DNA of 64,000 nt from Dyadobacter flavalbus (GTDB lineage Bacteria > Bacteroidota > Bacteroidia > Cytophagales > Spirosomataceae): contig NZ_VBSN01000010.1 in the NCBI RefSeq assembly GCF_006149045.1, forward strand, positions 79,847 to 143,846. The letters are read 5' to 3'. Positions 8,054 to 17,078 of the stretch are shown here, one piece after another. The stretch's first letter is position 1. Every line of letters starts with the position of its first letter. A program made the position numbers and the translations under genes. The notes under the pieces were generated by a model. That model had not been told where the DNA came from and did no database searches. It saw nothing but the letters and a program-made list of their open reading frames with translations.

Positions 8054-9631
8054 TCAATGTCCGCCGATAACTGCGACTTCATCAATGCCAATGGTTTTTA
8101 CAGAAATATTCCGTAATGGCGCTGAATGTTTTTTGAAATCCTGGATAATTTCAAGTACGTCATAATCAATGTTCAGCGATTTGCTTCCGTCAATAATAAC
8201 CGTAGAACCGTCGGGCAGATTGTCGAGTGTAGCACTGATACTTCCTTTGTTGAGGAATGTAACTTCTTCCGACAAAATAAGTGTAATTACATCTCCGTCG
8301 CGGTGATTTTCCTTAATATAATGGTAAGAATGCTTGTAATTTTTTCTTAAAATAAAATAGATCGCCACGACCATTCCTATACCAATTCCTTTGAGCAAAT
8401 CCGTGCTCAGTATGGCAATAATGGTGACAATAAACGGCATAAACTGTTCTTTGCCCAGTTTATACATGCCCTGATACAAAGAAAGCTTGGAAAGTTTGTA
8501 ACCGACCATCAATAAAACGGCGGCCAGAGATGCAAGCGGAATGTAGTTCAGATAGGCAGGAATAAACAACGCCGACAAAAGCAAAATGGAACCGTGAATG
8601 ATCGTACTCATTTTGGTCCTTCCGCCGGAATCAATGTTGGCCGAGCTCCGGACAATAACCTGCGTAACAGGCAGCCCGCCAATCAGGCCGGAAGTAATAT
8701 TCCCGATTCCCTGTGCAATCAGCTCCCGGTTCGTTGGCGTACTCCGCTTGTAAGGGTCCAGCTTGTCCGTTGCTTCTACACACAAGAGCGTTTCCAGACT
8801 GGCTACAATGGCGAGCGTCAAACCAATGGTATAAACATCGACATTATTTAGGGCAGAAAAATCGGGTGATTTGAAGAAGCTGAAAAACTCGCTAGCGCTG
8901 GAAGCAACCGGCAACTGTACCATATGGTCACCCGATAGCGCCCAACCCGGCATCAGGTTTGCGAAAAGTATATTCAGGAAAATTCCGGTTATAACGACAA
9001 ACAATGCGCCGGGAACAAACCGGAACAACTGGATTCTTTTCATGAAAGGTTTATCAAAAAGGATCAGTAAACCCAGTGAAACTGCTGAGATAATGATGGC
9101 GCCCGTACTGCTGTATCTGACTGCGTTGAATAACTCGGTAAATGTATTCTGGCCGTCTTTCTGGTCAAATGCTTCATCGCCCATAAAATCGGCATCATAC
9201 CCGAAAGCATGCGGAATTTCCTTTAAGATAAGTGTTATTCCAATTGCTGCAAGCATGCCTTTGATGATGGAAGAAGGAAAATAATAACCGATAATCCCGG
9301 CTTTCATCAGACCCGCAATTACCTGTAAAACGCCTGCAACCACGACAGCCAGCAGAAATGCTTCGAAACTACCCAGCGTATCCAGTGCGTTGAGCACAAT
9401 GACCACCAGACCGGCTGCCGGCCCAGACACGCCAAGCGCAGAGCCGCTGAGAGAGCCGACCACAATACCGCCGATCATTCCTGCAATGATCCCCGAAAAA
9501 AGCAGATCCGGCCTTCCGGTGGAAGCGAGCGCCACACCAAGGCAAAGCGGCAATGCAACCAGATATACGACCAACCCTGAGGGAAAATCATACTTAAGGT
9601 TGGAAAAAAAGTTATTCTTATCCACTGACAT
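8054..9631 (-). CDS. SulP family anion transporter, probable bicarbonate uptake
   Basis: A 525-residue SulP (SLC26-like) transporter. Many membrane helices fill residues 10-410, including the SulP signature region GLYVALP-like start (SGLVVYLVALPLCLGVALAS) and the conserved GNITSGLIGGLPVT. A STAS domain is at the C-terminus (about 425-520, with STVIIDGSKSLNID). SulP proteins carry sulfate, bicarbonate or other anions. A beta-carbonic anhydrase gene lies 50 bp upstream on the same strand, which favours bicarbonate as in BicA-type systems. The substrate is therefore inferred from context. Confidence 0.9.
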   Translation of the reverse strand: MSVDKNNFFSNLKYDFPSGLVVYLVALPLCLGVALASTGRPDLLFSGIIAGMIGGIVVGSLSGSALGVSGPAAGLVVIVLNALDTLGSFEAFLLAVVVAGVLQVIAGLMKAGIIGYYFPSSIIKGMLAAIGITLILKEIPHAFGYDADFMGDEAFDQKDGQNTFTELFNAVRYSSTGAIIISAVSLGLLILFDKPFMKRIQLFRFVPGALFVVITGIFLNILFANLMPGWALSGDHMVQLPVASSASEFFSFFKSPDFSALNNVDVYTIGLTLAIVASLETLLCVEATDKLDPYKRSTPTNRELIAQGIGNITSGLIGGLPVTQVIVRSSANIDSGGRTKMSTIIHGSILLLSALFIPAYLNYIPLASLAAVLLMVGYKLSKLSLYQGMYKLGKEQFMPFIVTIIAILSTDLLKGIGIGMVVAIYFILRKNYKHSYHYIKENHRDGDVITLILSEEVTFLNKGSISATLDNLPDGSTVIIDGSKSLNIDYDVLEIIQDFKKHSAPLRNISVKTIGIDEVAVIGGH

Positions 9632-9681
9632 ACGGTTGATTCTAAAGAGTAAGTAACTGAATATTAATGACGCAGCTTTTC

Positions 9682-10329
9682 TCAGACATAATCCGGCATT
9701 TCAAACCGGTAAACATCTTCCATGTCGTTGCAGTCACCCGCCGACACATCAAGATCTTTCAGAATGCCGTTTTTAATGTCGTAAACAAGTCCGTGCACCT
9801 GCAACGGTTTTCCATTTGCCCATGCATTCTGCACAATGGAAGTTTTGGCAAGATCACGTACTTGTTCGATCACGTTCAGCTCCACAAACCGCTCGCTTCT
9901 CTTTCCTGTATCCTCAATGGCATTAAGCTCCTGCTTGTGAAGCCTGTACACATCCTTGATATGACGAAGCCAGTTATCGATCAGTCCGACCTGTTTGTTG
10001 CCCATGGCTGCAATCACGCCGCCGCATCCGTAATGACCGCACACGATGATGTGTTTTACGCCCAGTACATTTACGGAATAATCGAGTACGCTCAGCATGC
10101 TCATATCCGTATGAATGACCATGTTGGCAATGTTGCGGTGAACGAAAATATCGCCCGGCATGGTACCGGTAATTTCATTGGCCGGAACACGGCTGTCGGA
10201 GCAGCCAATCCATAAATACTCGGGGCTTTGTCCTTTTGCCAGATTATTGAAGAAGTCAGGGTTTGCGTTTGTAGTATTGGCAACCCATTTTTTATTGTTA
10301 TCAAAAAGTGATTTATACGAATGAATCAT
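9682..10329 (-). CDS. Beta-class carbonic anhydrase
   Basis: A 215-residue beta-carbonic anhydrase. Zinc ligands are visible: Cys43 in GCSDSRVPANEI, His99 and Cys102 in VCGHYGCGGV. The catalytic Asp45/Arg47 pair is also intact. It interconverts CO2 and bicarbonate in the cytoplasm. It lies immediately upstream of the SulP transporter (50 bp gap, same strand), so the two probably form one operon for inorganic carbon supply or pH balance. Confidence 0.94.
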   Translation of the reverse strand: MIHSYKSLFDNNKKWVANTTNANPDFFNNLAKGQSPEYLWIGCSDSRVPANEITGTMPGDIFVHRNIANMVIHTDMSMLSVLDYSVNVLGVKHIIVCGHYGCGGVIAAMGNKQVGLIDNWLRHIKDVYRLHKQELNAIEDTGKRSERFVELNVIEQVRDLAKTSIVQNAWANGKPLQVHGLVYDIKNGILKDLDVSAGDCNDMEDVYRFEMPDYV

Positions 10330-10432
10330 GATTTCCTGAATTGTAAGAATGGAATAAATTAATATACAGCCGGTTCAGACGAAACCAGGTTTCATCTGTC
10401 AGACAGCATATTACTGAAATACCGGAAAGAAA

Positions 10433-10792
10433 TCAGACTGACTCGGGAGGAGGGGAAAGGATGTTACGATAAATTTCACTCCCTGAATTGACCGTATAGG
10501 AAAAAGAAGATTTTAGCGGAATTGACAAGCTGCATTTATCAAAATGCACAGTATGTGAAATCAAAAGCTGGTCGTCAAGCGTTTTTTCAATTTCTGTTTT
10601 TTCATTATCGCAGGTGCCTGTGTCGTCACAGGTACCTTTTTCATCACTATTGCCAGAATTTTCGTCATTGCACGTGCCGGTGGAGACACAGGCCACAAGC
10701 ACCTTTTCCTTCACCAGCAAAAAGCTGGCTATATCTGTAGCTTTACAGATCAGAAAGGCCGTGAGCAATATGAGACAAAGCGTTCTTAGCAA
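10433..10792 (-). CDS. Small exported or membrane-anchored Cys/Asp-rich protein, unknown
   Basis: A 119-residue protein that I do not recognise. The only plausible start is TTG at 10790-10792, because no ATG lies in frame. A hydrophobic N-terminus (LCLILLTAFLICKATDIASFLL) looks like a signal or anchor. It is followed by a short repeated acidic/Cys stretch with GTCNDEN, GTCDDTGTCDNEK (about residues 38-68), then a C-terminal part without motifs. The Cys and Asp spacing could bind a metal, but this is speculation. It lies upstream of the carbonic anhydrase gene on the same strand with a 103-bp gap. Confidence 0.6.
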   Translation of the reverse strand: MLRTLCLILLTAFLICKATDIASFLLVKEKVLVACVSTGTCNDENSGNSDEKGTCDDTGTCDNEKTEIEKTLDDQLLISHTVHFDKCSLSIPLKSSFSYTVNSGSEIYRNILSPPPESV

Positions 10793-10918
10793 AATATGAA
10801 ATATTAAAACGATTCCGGAACAGCAGCAGGACTAAAAAACGTTCGGGCCTTTGCAAAATGTATAAAGTACTCCCGTATTGTAAAGGTACTAAAAGCAAGT
10901 TTGTATCGAATGCACAAA

Positions 10919-10941
10919 AAAGGGTCGTAAAAACAACCCTT
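10919..10941 (-). terminator. Intrinsic terminator for the small minus-strand gene
   Basis: On the minus strand the stem AAGGGT/ACCCTT encloses a short loop and is followed by a run of T. It starts at the stop codon of the 35-residue membrane protein gene, which supports that gene being transcribed. Confidence 0.5.
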
Positions 10942-11047
10942 ATTTAATTTTCCATCCTTTTTCATGATTTTCCAGCCATCGTCCGACAATGAAAGCCGAA
11001 CCCAGCAGAACTACATAAAAAATGATCATTATGATTGTCATTTCCAT
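10940..11047 (-). CDS. Very small (35 residue) single-helix membrane protein
   Basis: A minus-strand frame from ATG at 11045-11047 to TAA at 10940-10942. The product starts MEMTIIMIIFYVVLLGSAFI, a clean transmembrane helix, and ends with a charged tail (GRWLENHEKGWKIK). A possible intrinsic terminator overlaps the stop. The gene falls in an otherwise empty 335-bp gap between hisB and the Cys/Asp-rich gene. Function unknown. Support comes from the helix-plus-charged-tail pattern and the terminator, not from any known family. Confidence 0.5.
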   Translation of the reverse strand: MEMTIIMIIFYVVLLGSAFIVGRWLENHEKGWKIK

Positions 11048-11127
11048 GATACACTTGTTATAAATCTGACTTGATATGGACAAAAATAGGCAAAAAAGCC
11101 AAACATCAGACTTGCTGCCAAAAAAAA

Positions 11128-12255
11128 TTAAAGGACTCCTTTTGTGGAAGGCATAAAATCCAGCGCTTTCAAATCCCGGCGAACGGCCATTTTGATTGCT
11201 TTTGCAAATGCCTTGAATACAGATTCTATTTTGTGATGCTCATTCTGGCCTTCTACCTTGATGTTGAGGTTGGATAGTGAAGTATCGGAAAAGGATTTGA
11301 AAAAATGAAAAAACATTTCGGTCGGCATTTCCCCGATTTTCTCTCTTTTGAATTCTGCATCCCAAACGATCCATGGACGCCCGGAAAAGTCAATGGCAAC
11401 CTGAGCAAGCGCTTCGTCCATAGGCAGCAGAAAACCGTAGCGGCTGATGCCTCTTTTATCGCCGATTGCCTGGCGGTACGCTTCGCCCAAAGCCAGAGCA
11501 GTATCCTCAATCGTATGATGTTCGTCGATATGCAGATCGCCCTCCACATGTATCGCAAGGTCCGCGCCGGAATGTCTTGCAAGCTGATCCAGCATATGGT
11601 CAAAAAATCCAAGCCCGGTATGAATGTCCGATCTGCCGCTGCCGTCCAGATTCAGCTCTACTTTTATCTGCGTTTCCTTGGTGTTTCTTTCTACTGAAGC
11701 TTTTCTCGAAGGCAGTTTCAGGTGTTCATAAATCGCGTCCCAGTCATTTGAAACATAGCTGATTGCGGCATTCATTTCACCAGAGATTTGTTTGTCCTGC
11801 ACGTCAGAACCAAACAAAATGGCTTTTGCTCCCAGATTGACGGCAAGCTGTACGTCTGTAAGCCGGTCACCGATGACATAACTGTTTGCAAGGTCATATT
11901 CCTCGGAAAAGTAGGCCGTAAGCAATCCGGTTCCCGGCTTGCGCGTTGGAAGATTGTCTTCAGGAAAACTTCTGTCTATATGTACTGCAACAAAGTGAAT
12001 ATTTTCACCCGCCAGCGTTTGAAGCATTTTATTATGGGCAGGCCAGAAATCAGGTTCCGGAAATGAATCCGTTCCAAGCCCGTCCTGATTGGTCACCATG
12101 ACAAGTTCATAATCTGTTTCTTCTGCAATGCGGCGGAGACTGGAAATGGCTTTTGGTAAAAATTCCAGTTTTTCCAGAGAATCAACCTGAAAATCGGTAG
12201 GAGGTTCGACAATGATCGTTCCGTCACGATCAATAAACAAGACTTTTTTCATCAA
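11128..12255 (-). CDS. hisB: HisB, bifunctional histidinol-phosphatase / imidazoleglycerol-phosphate dehydratase
   Basis: A 375-residue two-domain protein. Residues 1-165 are a HAD-type histidinol phosphatase (nucleophile motif FIDRDGTII with Asp9 and Asp11). Residues about 185-375 are imidazoleglycerol-phosphate dehydratase with its metal-binding signatures: [31 protein letters not shown] and [15 protein letters not shown]. It catalyses two steps of histidine biosynthesis. No other his gene is nearby, so the pathway genes are dispersed or hisB has been separated from its operon in this genome. Confidence 0.95.
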   Translation of the reverse strand: MMKKVLFIDRDGTIIVEPPTDFQVDSLEKLEFLPKAISSLRRIAEETDYELVMVTNQDGLGTDSFPEPDFWPAHNKMLQTLAGENIHFVAVHIDRSFPEDNLPTRKPGTGLLTAYFSEEYDLANSYVIGDRLTDVQLAVNLGAKAILFGSDVQDKQISGEMNAAISYVSNDWDAIYEHLKLPSRKASVERNTKETQIKVELNLDGSGRSDIHTGLGFFDHMLDQLARHSGADLAIHVEGDLHIDEHHTIEDTALALGEAYRQAIGDKRGISRYGFLLPMDEALAQVAIDFSGRPWIVWDAEFKREKIGEMPTEMFFHFFKSFSDTSLSNLNIKVEGQNEHHKIESVFKAFAKAIKMAVRRDLKALDFMPSTKGVL

Positions 12256-12436
12256 TGGTTTTATATTGAATACATGTTACAGGAAATACGCAGGCATTTC
12301 TTTCTTGTGCAAAGTTCGCAAACTAAGTGGAATTGAAAAGTTATAAAGAAGTATTAGTATAAGCCGGCACGTTCTTTACTGCTGAAAGAGTTGCCGGGAA
12401 ATCGTAACTTTGCAGTTTAAAAACATCAGTACGAAA

Positions 12437-13030
12437 ATGTTTACAGGAATTGTAGAATCCACAGCGGAAGTTGTAAAAATAGAAATACAGGGTACAAACC
12501 GTACTTTCACCTTTCAATCGCCGATTGCAAAGGAATTTAAAATTGATCAGAGCATCAGCCATAATGGCGTTTGTCTTACGGTAACTGCCGTTGAAGGCGA
12601 TACTTACCAGGTTACAGCCATTGAAGAAACATTGCTGAAAACCAATCTGGGCTCTCTGACCGAAAGCAGCAAGGTAAATCTGGAACGCTGCATGCCGGCC
12701 AACGGAAGGTTTGACGGCCATATCGTTCAGGGACATGTAGACCAGACCGCCACCTGCATTGCCGTTGAAGAAAGGGGCGGAAGCTGGCTTTTTGATTTTG
12801 AATACGATCCTTCCACAGGAAATATTACGGTTGAAAAAGGTTCAATCTGTATCAATGGCGTCAGTCTTACCGTTTTCAATTCAGAACAGAATTCGTTCCG
12901 GGTAGCGATTATTCCCTATACCTATTCATTTACGAATTTTCATTCGCTCAGAAAAGGCGATACCGTCAACCTTGAATTTGATATTCTGGGCAAGTATATA
13001 AAAAGAATTCTTGGCGCATATACGGCCTAG
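12437..13030 (+). CDS. ribE: Riboflavin synthase (alpha chain)
   Basis: A 197-residue protein with the duplicated lumazine-binding domain. It starts MFTGIVESTA, which is why the ATG at 12437 is chosen over an upstream in-frame start at 12410. Repeat one runs to about residue 95 and repeat two from about 96 (GRFDGHIVQGHVDQTA), with SICINGVSLTV in the second half. It makes riboflavin from two molecules of 6,7-dimethyl-8-ribityllumazine. No FMN riboswitch is visible upstream. Confidence 0.94.
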   Translation: MFTGIVESTAEVVKIEIQGTNRTFTFQSPIAKEFKIDQSISHNGVCLTVTAVEGDTYQVTAIEETLLKTNLGSLTESSKVNLERCMPANGRFDGHIVQGHVDQTATCIAVEERGGSWLFDFEYDPSTGNITVEKGSICINGVSLTVFNSEQNSFRVAIIPYTYSFTNFHSLRKGDTVNLEFDILGKYIKRILGAYTA

Positions 13031-13097
13031 TATATTTGCAACTCGGAATATTACGTTTATTTTTACCGTTTATAAAAATCGCGCATACAGTAAATTC

Positions 13098-13895
13098 ATG
13101 GCCAAAATAAGCACACAATCCAGAACGGATCTTTTAATACATATCGGAATCGTCGTTTCACTGCTTTTGGTTCTTTTTCTGGGATTCTTTTTCGTATATC
13201 TTCCTTTTACTACCAATCATGGAGAAGCTATAACTGTTCCGGACCTGAAAAAGAAAAGCGTAGAAGGACTTGAAGATTTTCTGGACAGCAGGGACCTGCG
13301 CTATGAAGTAAGCGATTGTACTTTCGTCGCCAATGTTCCGGCACTTACGATTATTTCACAATATCCGCAGCCCGGAGAAAAGGTTAAAGAGGGCCGGAAA
13401 ATATATGTTACCGTAGTTTCCCGTACCGCTCCGCTTATCAAAATGCCCAAGCTGACCGATATGACGCACAGAAGTGCACAGATGCTGCTGAAAAGTGTCG
13501 GCCTGGAAGAAGGGAATATTTCCTATGTTCCGGATATGGCGCAAAATGCGGTACTGAGGCAAATGTTTAACGGAAAGGAGATTTTTCCCGGCCAGCCTAT
13601 TGCCAAAGGTTCCAAAATTGATCTTGAACTTGGCGAAGGGCTTGGAACTGCGCAGTTTGAAGCTCCCTCCGTGCTGGATATGCCGCTGGATGAAGCTAAA
13701 ATCGCCATCATCGGCGCAGGACTGAAAGTAGGACAACAAATGACAATTCCTGCAGAAGAAGGACAAGCCGCCGGTACAGTCGTAAGACAGAATCCGGATG
13801 CCGGCAACAGTGTTAGAATTGGAGACGTAATTGATCTTTGGGTAACGCCACAGGCAGTTGAACCAGCCGAGAATGAGGATGACCTACCAAAATAA
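13098..13895 (+). CDS. PASTA domain membrane protein
   Basis: A 265-residue protein: short cytoplasmic N-terminus, one membrane helix (IGIVVSLLLVLFLGFFFVYL, about residues 16-35), then three PASTA repeats (about 45-110, 112-180 and 182-255). Typical phrases are SQYPQPGEKVKEGRKIYVTV and VRQNPDAGNSVRIGDVIDLW. PASTA domains bind peptidoglycan fragments or beta-lactams and usually sit on kinases or PBPs. Here there is no kinase or PBP domain, so this is a stand-alone PASTA protein, as often found in Bacteroidetes. The ATG at 13098 is chosen because upstream residues are unlike a coding start. It overlaps the next gene slightly. Confidence 0.85.
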   Translation: MAKISTQSRTDLLIHIGIVVSLLLVLFLGFFFVYLPFTTNHGEAITVPDLKKKSVEGLEDFLDSRDLRYEVSDCTFVANVPALTIISQYPQPGEKVKEGRKIYVTVVSRTAPLIKMPKLTDMTHRSAQMLLKSVGLEEGNISYVPDMAQNAVLRQMFNGKEIFPGQPIAKGSKIDLELGEGLGTAQFEAPSVLDMPLDEAKIAIIGAGLKVGQQMTIPAEEGQAAGTVVRQNPDAGNSVRIGDVIDLWVTPQAVEPAENEDDLPK

Positions 13896-15741
13896 AAGTT
13901 CTTTGATTAACAGCAGCAAGCGCATTCTGATTATCTGGGCCTGGATATTGCTGCAATGTTCGTATTCTTACGGCCAGTTGCAGCTTGTTCCGCTTGGCGG
14001 CGACGATAAAAGCAATGCGAATGCATTCGAATCAAAAAGTCCTCTTCGTACGCAGGCATCTTTGAACCTTCCGTTTTTTGATGATTTTTCATCGGTAAAA
14101 AATGCAACGCCGGGAAGTAAAAACTGGCTGCCGGGAAGCGGTGTATACATTAATAATTCCCTGACTTCGTCGCATCCGTCGCTTAACATTGCCACGTTTG
14201 ACGGTCTGAATGCCACCGGCACTCCTTATAACCTGATCAATCCGCTTAATCAGGGCTTTACGGACACGCTTACTTCCCAGCCTGTTAATCTGTCGGGTAA
14301 AACAGCAGCTGATTCTGTTTACATCAGTTTTTACTGGATGGCGAAAGGGCTTGGCGAATTGCCGGATTCCAGCGATTATTTTCAGCTCGAATTTCTAAGC
14401 AGGTCCAATGAATGGGTTACGGTATGGAAACAGGTCGGTTATAACCTCACGAATTCCTTTATTGAACAGTTTGTCAAAATTACAGATCCGGCTTATTTGT
14501 ATGATGCTTTTCAGTTTCGTTTCCGGTCGTATGGAAGAAATTCGGGGCCTTACGATACATGGCATCTGGATTATGTTCATCTTAATGCAAAAAGATCCTC
14601 AAAACAACCGTATATCTTTGATGTCGCTTTAAGAAAGCCGCTTACGCCATATCTGAAAAAATATACGTCCATGCCGCTCCGGCAATACCGGGTGGATCCG
14701 AAATCGGCAGTTTCCGATTCAGTCGGAACGGACATTGTCAATCATTTCAACAACTTCAATATCCTGACCGGCACTTTCACCATTTCGGATCAGTCCAAAG
14801 GCACCGAATATTTCAGAAATGTGCAAAGGTCCATTTATGTGGAATCACTGAAACCAAAAGTGCTGCAGACAAAGCTGACGCCGGTTACGCCCGCTGCAAA
14901 CGTTGACAGTGTGAAACTGCTTTTAAAATATTTTGTAACCACAACGGATACAATCCCGAATGTCAATCTGAAAAGCAATGACACGATCACTTCCAGAATT
15001 GATTTAAGTGATTATTACGCATTTGATGACGGCAGTGCAGAATACGGCGTTCAGATCAATCAGAAACTGAGCCGCGTGGCAGTACGGTATATGCTCTCAA
15101 AGCCGGATACAATCGGCGGCGTCAGAATGGCTATGGTCGCTTTCAACAAGGATATTGCTGGGCAAGGATTTACCGTTCAGATTTTCAGCAACAGAAACGG
15201 TCGTCCCGACCAGATGATTGCGCAGCGTTCTGTTGGAGTACGTTATTCCGGTACGCGCAATGGTTTTATCGATTACGCATTCGCCAGTCCGGTTGCAGTG
15301 CCCGACACATTTTACGTAGGCTGGCTGCAGATCAACGAGCAGCCCGTTACCGTTGGATTTGACCGCAATTCTCTATTGGGCAAAGATCACGTATTTTATA
15401 ATCTTGGAACGGAATGGGTTAAAGAAGCCGGGCTGAACGGCAGCATCATGATCCGTCCTTACCTTGGAAAAAAAGCAACCGGCGTTGTTACCGGAAACGA
15501 ACCGGCGCTGGACAACAGCTTTTCTTTCTTCCCGAATCCGAACAAAGGCACGCTGAACTGGAATCATAAATCGCTGAAAAAAATAGAAATACTTTCTGTT
15601 CAGGGAAAACTGCTTCAGACCATTATTCCTGAAAATAACATGCAATCGGCAAATGTCGGTACTTTAACAGAAGGAATTTACCACATAAAAGCATCGGACG
15701 GGAAACGATCATCGGTTCAAAAGATGTTAATAGTAAAATAG
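13879..15741 (+). CDS. Secreted protein with T9SS type A C-terminal sorting domain
   Basis: A protein of about 620 residues. The signal peptide (RILIIWAWILLQCSYSYGQ) supports an ATG start at 13879 (or 13873), overlapping the end of the PASTA gene. The body has no motif I can name. The C-terminal 75 or so residues form a type A sorting domain: FSFFPNPNKGTLNW, then IEILSVQGKLLQ, LTEGIYHIKAS and a final VQKMLIVK. This domain directs export through the type IX secretion system, whose core genes (gldKLMN) are in this same window. It is likely released or attached at the cell surface. Confidence 0.85.
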   Translation: MTYQNKSSLINSSKRILIIWAWILLQCSYSYGQLQLVPLGGDDKSNANAFESKSPLRTQASLNLPFFDDFSSVKNATPGSKNWLPGSGVYINNSLTSSHPSLNIATFDGLNATGTPYNLINPLNQGFTDTLTSQPVNLSGKTAADSVYISFYWMAKGLGELPDSSDYFQLEFLSRSNEWVTVWKQVGYNLTNSFIEQFVKITDPAYLYDAFQFRFRSYGRNSGPYDTWHLDYVHLNAKRSSKQPYIFDVALRKPLTPYLKKYTSMPLRQYRVDPKSAVSDSVGTDIVNHFNNFNILTGTFTISDQSKGTEYFRNVQRSIYVESLKPKVLQTKLTPVTPAANVDSVKLLLKYFVTTTDTIPNVNLKSNDTITSRIDLSDYYAFDDGSAEYGVQINQKLSRVAVRYMLSKPDTIGGVRMAMVAFNKDIAGQGFTVQIFSNRNGRPDQMIAQRSVGVRYSGTRNGFIDYAFASPVAVPDTFYVGWLQINEQPVTVGFDRNSLLGKDHVFYNLGTEWVKEAGLNGSIMIRPYLGKKATGVVTGNEPALDNSFSFFPNPNKGTLNWNHKSLKKIEILSVQGKLLQTIIPENNMQSANVGTLTEGIYHIKASDGKRSSVQKMLIVK

Positions 15742-15767
15742 CTTATTCTAACAAAAAGATATCAGGT

Positions 15768-16064
15768 ATGGACATTACAGTGGAAGAATTAAAAGAACGT
15801 CTTGAAAAAGGAGAAAGTCTGAATTTCTATGATGTTCGTGAAGAGCACGAATACGAGGAAGATAATCTGGGCGCGGTTTTGATACCACTCGGTGATTTGC
15901 CCGATCATTTGGATGAACTGGAACCTTTGAAAGATGAGGAAATTATCATTCACTGCCGTTCCGGGGCAAGAAGCGGAAAGGCGGCCAGATTTCTGGAATC
16001 ACAGGGCTTTTCAAATGTCAGAAATGTCACAGGCGGAATTCTTGCTTACCGCGAACAGGAATAA
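15768..16064 (+). CDS. Single-domain rhodanese-like protein
   Basis: A 98-residue stand-alone rhodanese domain. The catalytic loop is HCRSGARSGKAA with the active Cys63. YDVREEHEYEEDNLGAVLIP is the typical N-terminal region. Such proteins carry sulfane sulfur or act in thiol chemistry in the cytoplasm. It follows the T9SS cargo gene by 26 bp and is followed by an intrinsic terminator. Confidence 0.9.
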   Translation: MDITVEELKERLEKGESLNFYDVREEHEYEEDNLGAVLIPLGDLPDHLDELEPLKDEEIIIHCRSGARSGKAARFLESQGFSNVRNVTGGILAYREQE

Positions 16065-16071
16065 TTACGGT

Positions 16072-16108
16072 CGGGAGTTCAGGCGTATTTTCTCGAACTC
16101 CCCGTTTT
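16072..16108 (+). terminator. Intrinsic terminator after the rhodanese gene
   Basis: cgggagttc pairs with gaactccccg across a 14-base loop and is followed by ttttta. It lies between the convergent rhodanese and miaA genes. Confidence 0.65.
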
Positions 16109-17034
16109 TAATCATTGTTCATGGTCATGCAGCGCTGAATGTATTCCAGAATCAGTTGATAATCATCTGCGTGAAACCATTTGAAATTTCCCTGGTGACG
16201 AAACCAGGTTAACTGGCGTTTTGCATATCTTCTGGAATTCTGTTTCAGTAACCGGATCATTTCTTCTTTGTCATAATGGCCGTCCAGAAAGCCGTAAACT
16301 TCTTTATAACCCACCGTTTGCAGTGCATGGTGCGATCTGTAAGCAATCAGGTCCTTTGCTTCTTCAATCAACCCTTCTTCCAGCATCACGTCCATCCGCG
16401 TATCTATGCGGTTGTATAATTCCGCGCGGTCACGATCTACTGCAATCAGGATTTGTTCAAACGGGCGCTTGCTGTACTCTTTGATATAATACTGGCTGAT
16501 CGGGATTCCGGAAGTATGAAAAACTTCCAGTGCCCGCAAGACTCTTTGCGGGTTGGCGATTTCCTTTGTTTGCGAAAATGCAGGATCAATTTGCCTGATC
16601 TCATTTTGTAAAGTTTCAAATCCTTCGTCGGAAAGCCGTTTCGCAAGCATTTCGCGCAGGCCGGGCAAAGGTGCAGGCAAGTTGTCAAGACCTTCCAGAA
16701 CCGCTTTTATATACAATCCCGAGCCACCGGTCATTATGATGTAATCATATTTTTCAAATAACGTTTCCAGAAGTTTCAACACATCCCGTTCGAAATCACC
16801 GGCACTGTAAGATTCCGCAATTGAATGTGTGTTGATAAAATAATGCTTTACCTCTTCCAGTTCTGCCGGCGAAGGTTTGGCCGTTCCGATGTTCAGTTCA
16901 CGAAAAAACTGCCGTGAATCTGCCGAGATAATTTGTGTTCCGAGTGCTTTTGCAAGTTTTACAGCTAATGCGGTTTTTCCAACCGCCGTTGGCCCGGCAA
17001 TTGTAATCAGGTATTTCTTGGGGGTATTTGGCAT
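16108..17034 (-). CDS. miaA: tRNA dimethylallyltransferase MiaA
   Basis: A 308-residue MiaA. The P-loop is AGPTAVGKT (13-21), followed by ISADSRQFFRELNIGTAKPS, the conserved substrate-recognition region. It adds a dimethylallyl group to A37 of tRNAs reading UNN codons. The ATG at 17034 is chosen because it sits just ahead of the P-loop as in the family; an upstream start would overlap the divergent DUF4230 gene. The two genes are divergent with about 44 bp between their starts, so they share a very short promoter region. Confidence 0.95.
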   Translation of the reverse strand: MPNTPKKYLITIAGPTAVGKTALAVKLAKALGTQIISADSRQFFRELNIGTAKPSPAELEEVKHYFINTHSIAESYSAGDFERDVLKLLETLFEKYDYIIMTGGSGLYIKAVLEGLDNLPAPLPGLREMLAKRLSDEGFETLQNEIRQIDPAFSQTKEIANPQRVLRALEVFHTSGIPISQYYIKEYSKRPFEQILIAVDRDRAELYNRIDTRMDVMLEEGLIEEAKDLIAYRSHHALQTVGYKEVYGFLDGHYDKEEMIRLLKQNSRRYAKRQLTWFRHQGNFKWFHADDYQLILEYIQRCMTMNND

Positions 17035-17078
17035 TGTGCTGTTTTTATCTGAATTTAATTGCTGTAAAATTAAATACC

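Noticed and set aside
8871..9284. 137-residue plus-strand frame inside the SulP gene
   Set aside because: It is antisense to strongly conserved SulP helices and has no independent coding features.
10804..10989. 61-residue minus-strand frame overlapping the 35-residue membrane protein gene
   Set aside because: It shares bases with the better supported small gene in another frame and runs through its terminator; the composition does not look like a protein.
12256..12436. FMN riboswitch upstream of riboflavin synthase
   Set aside because: None of the conserved junction sequences of the RFN element are present.
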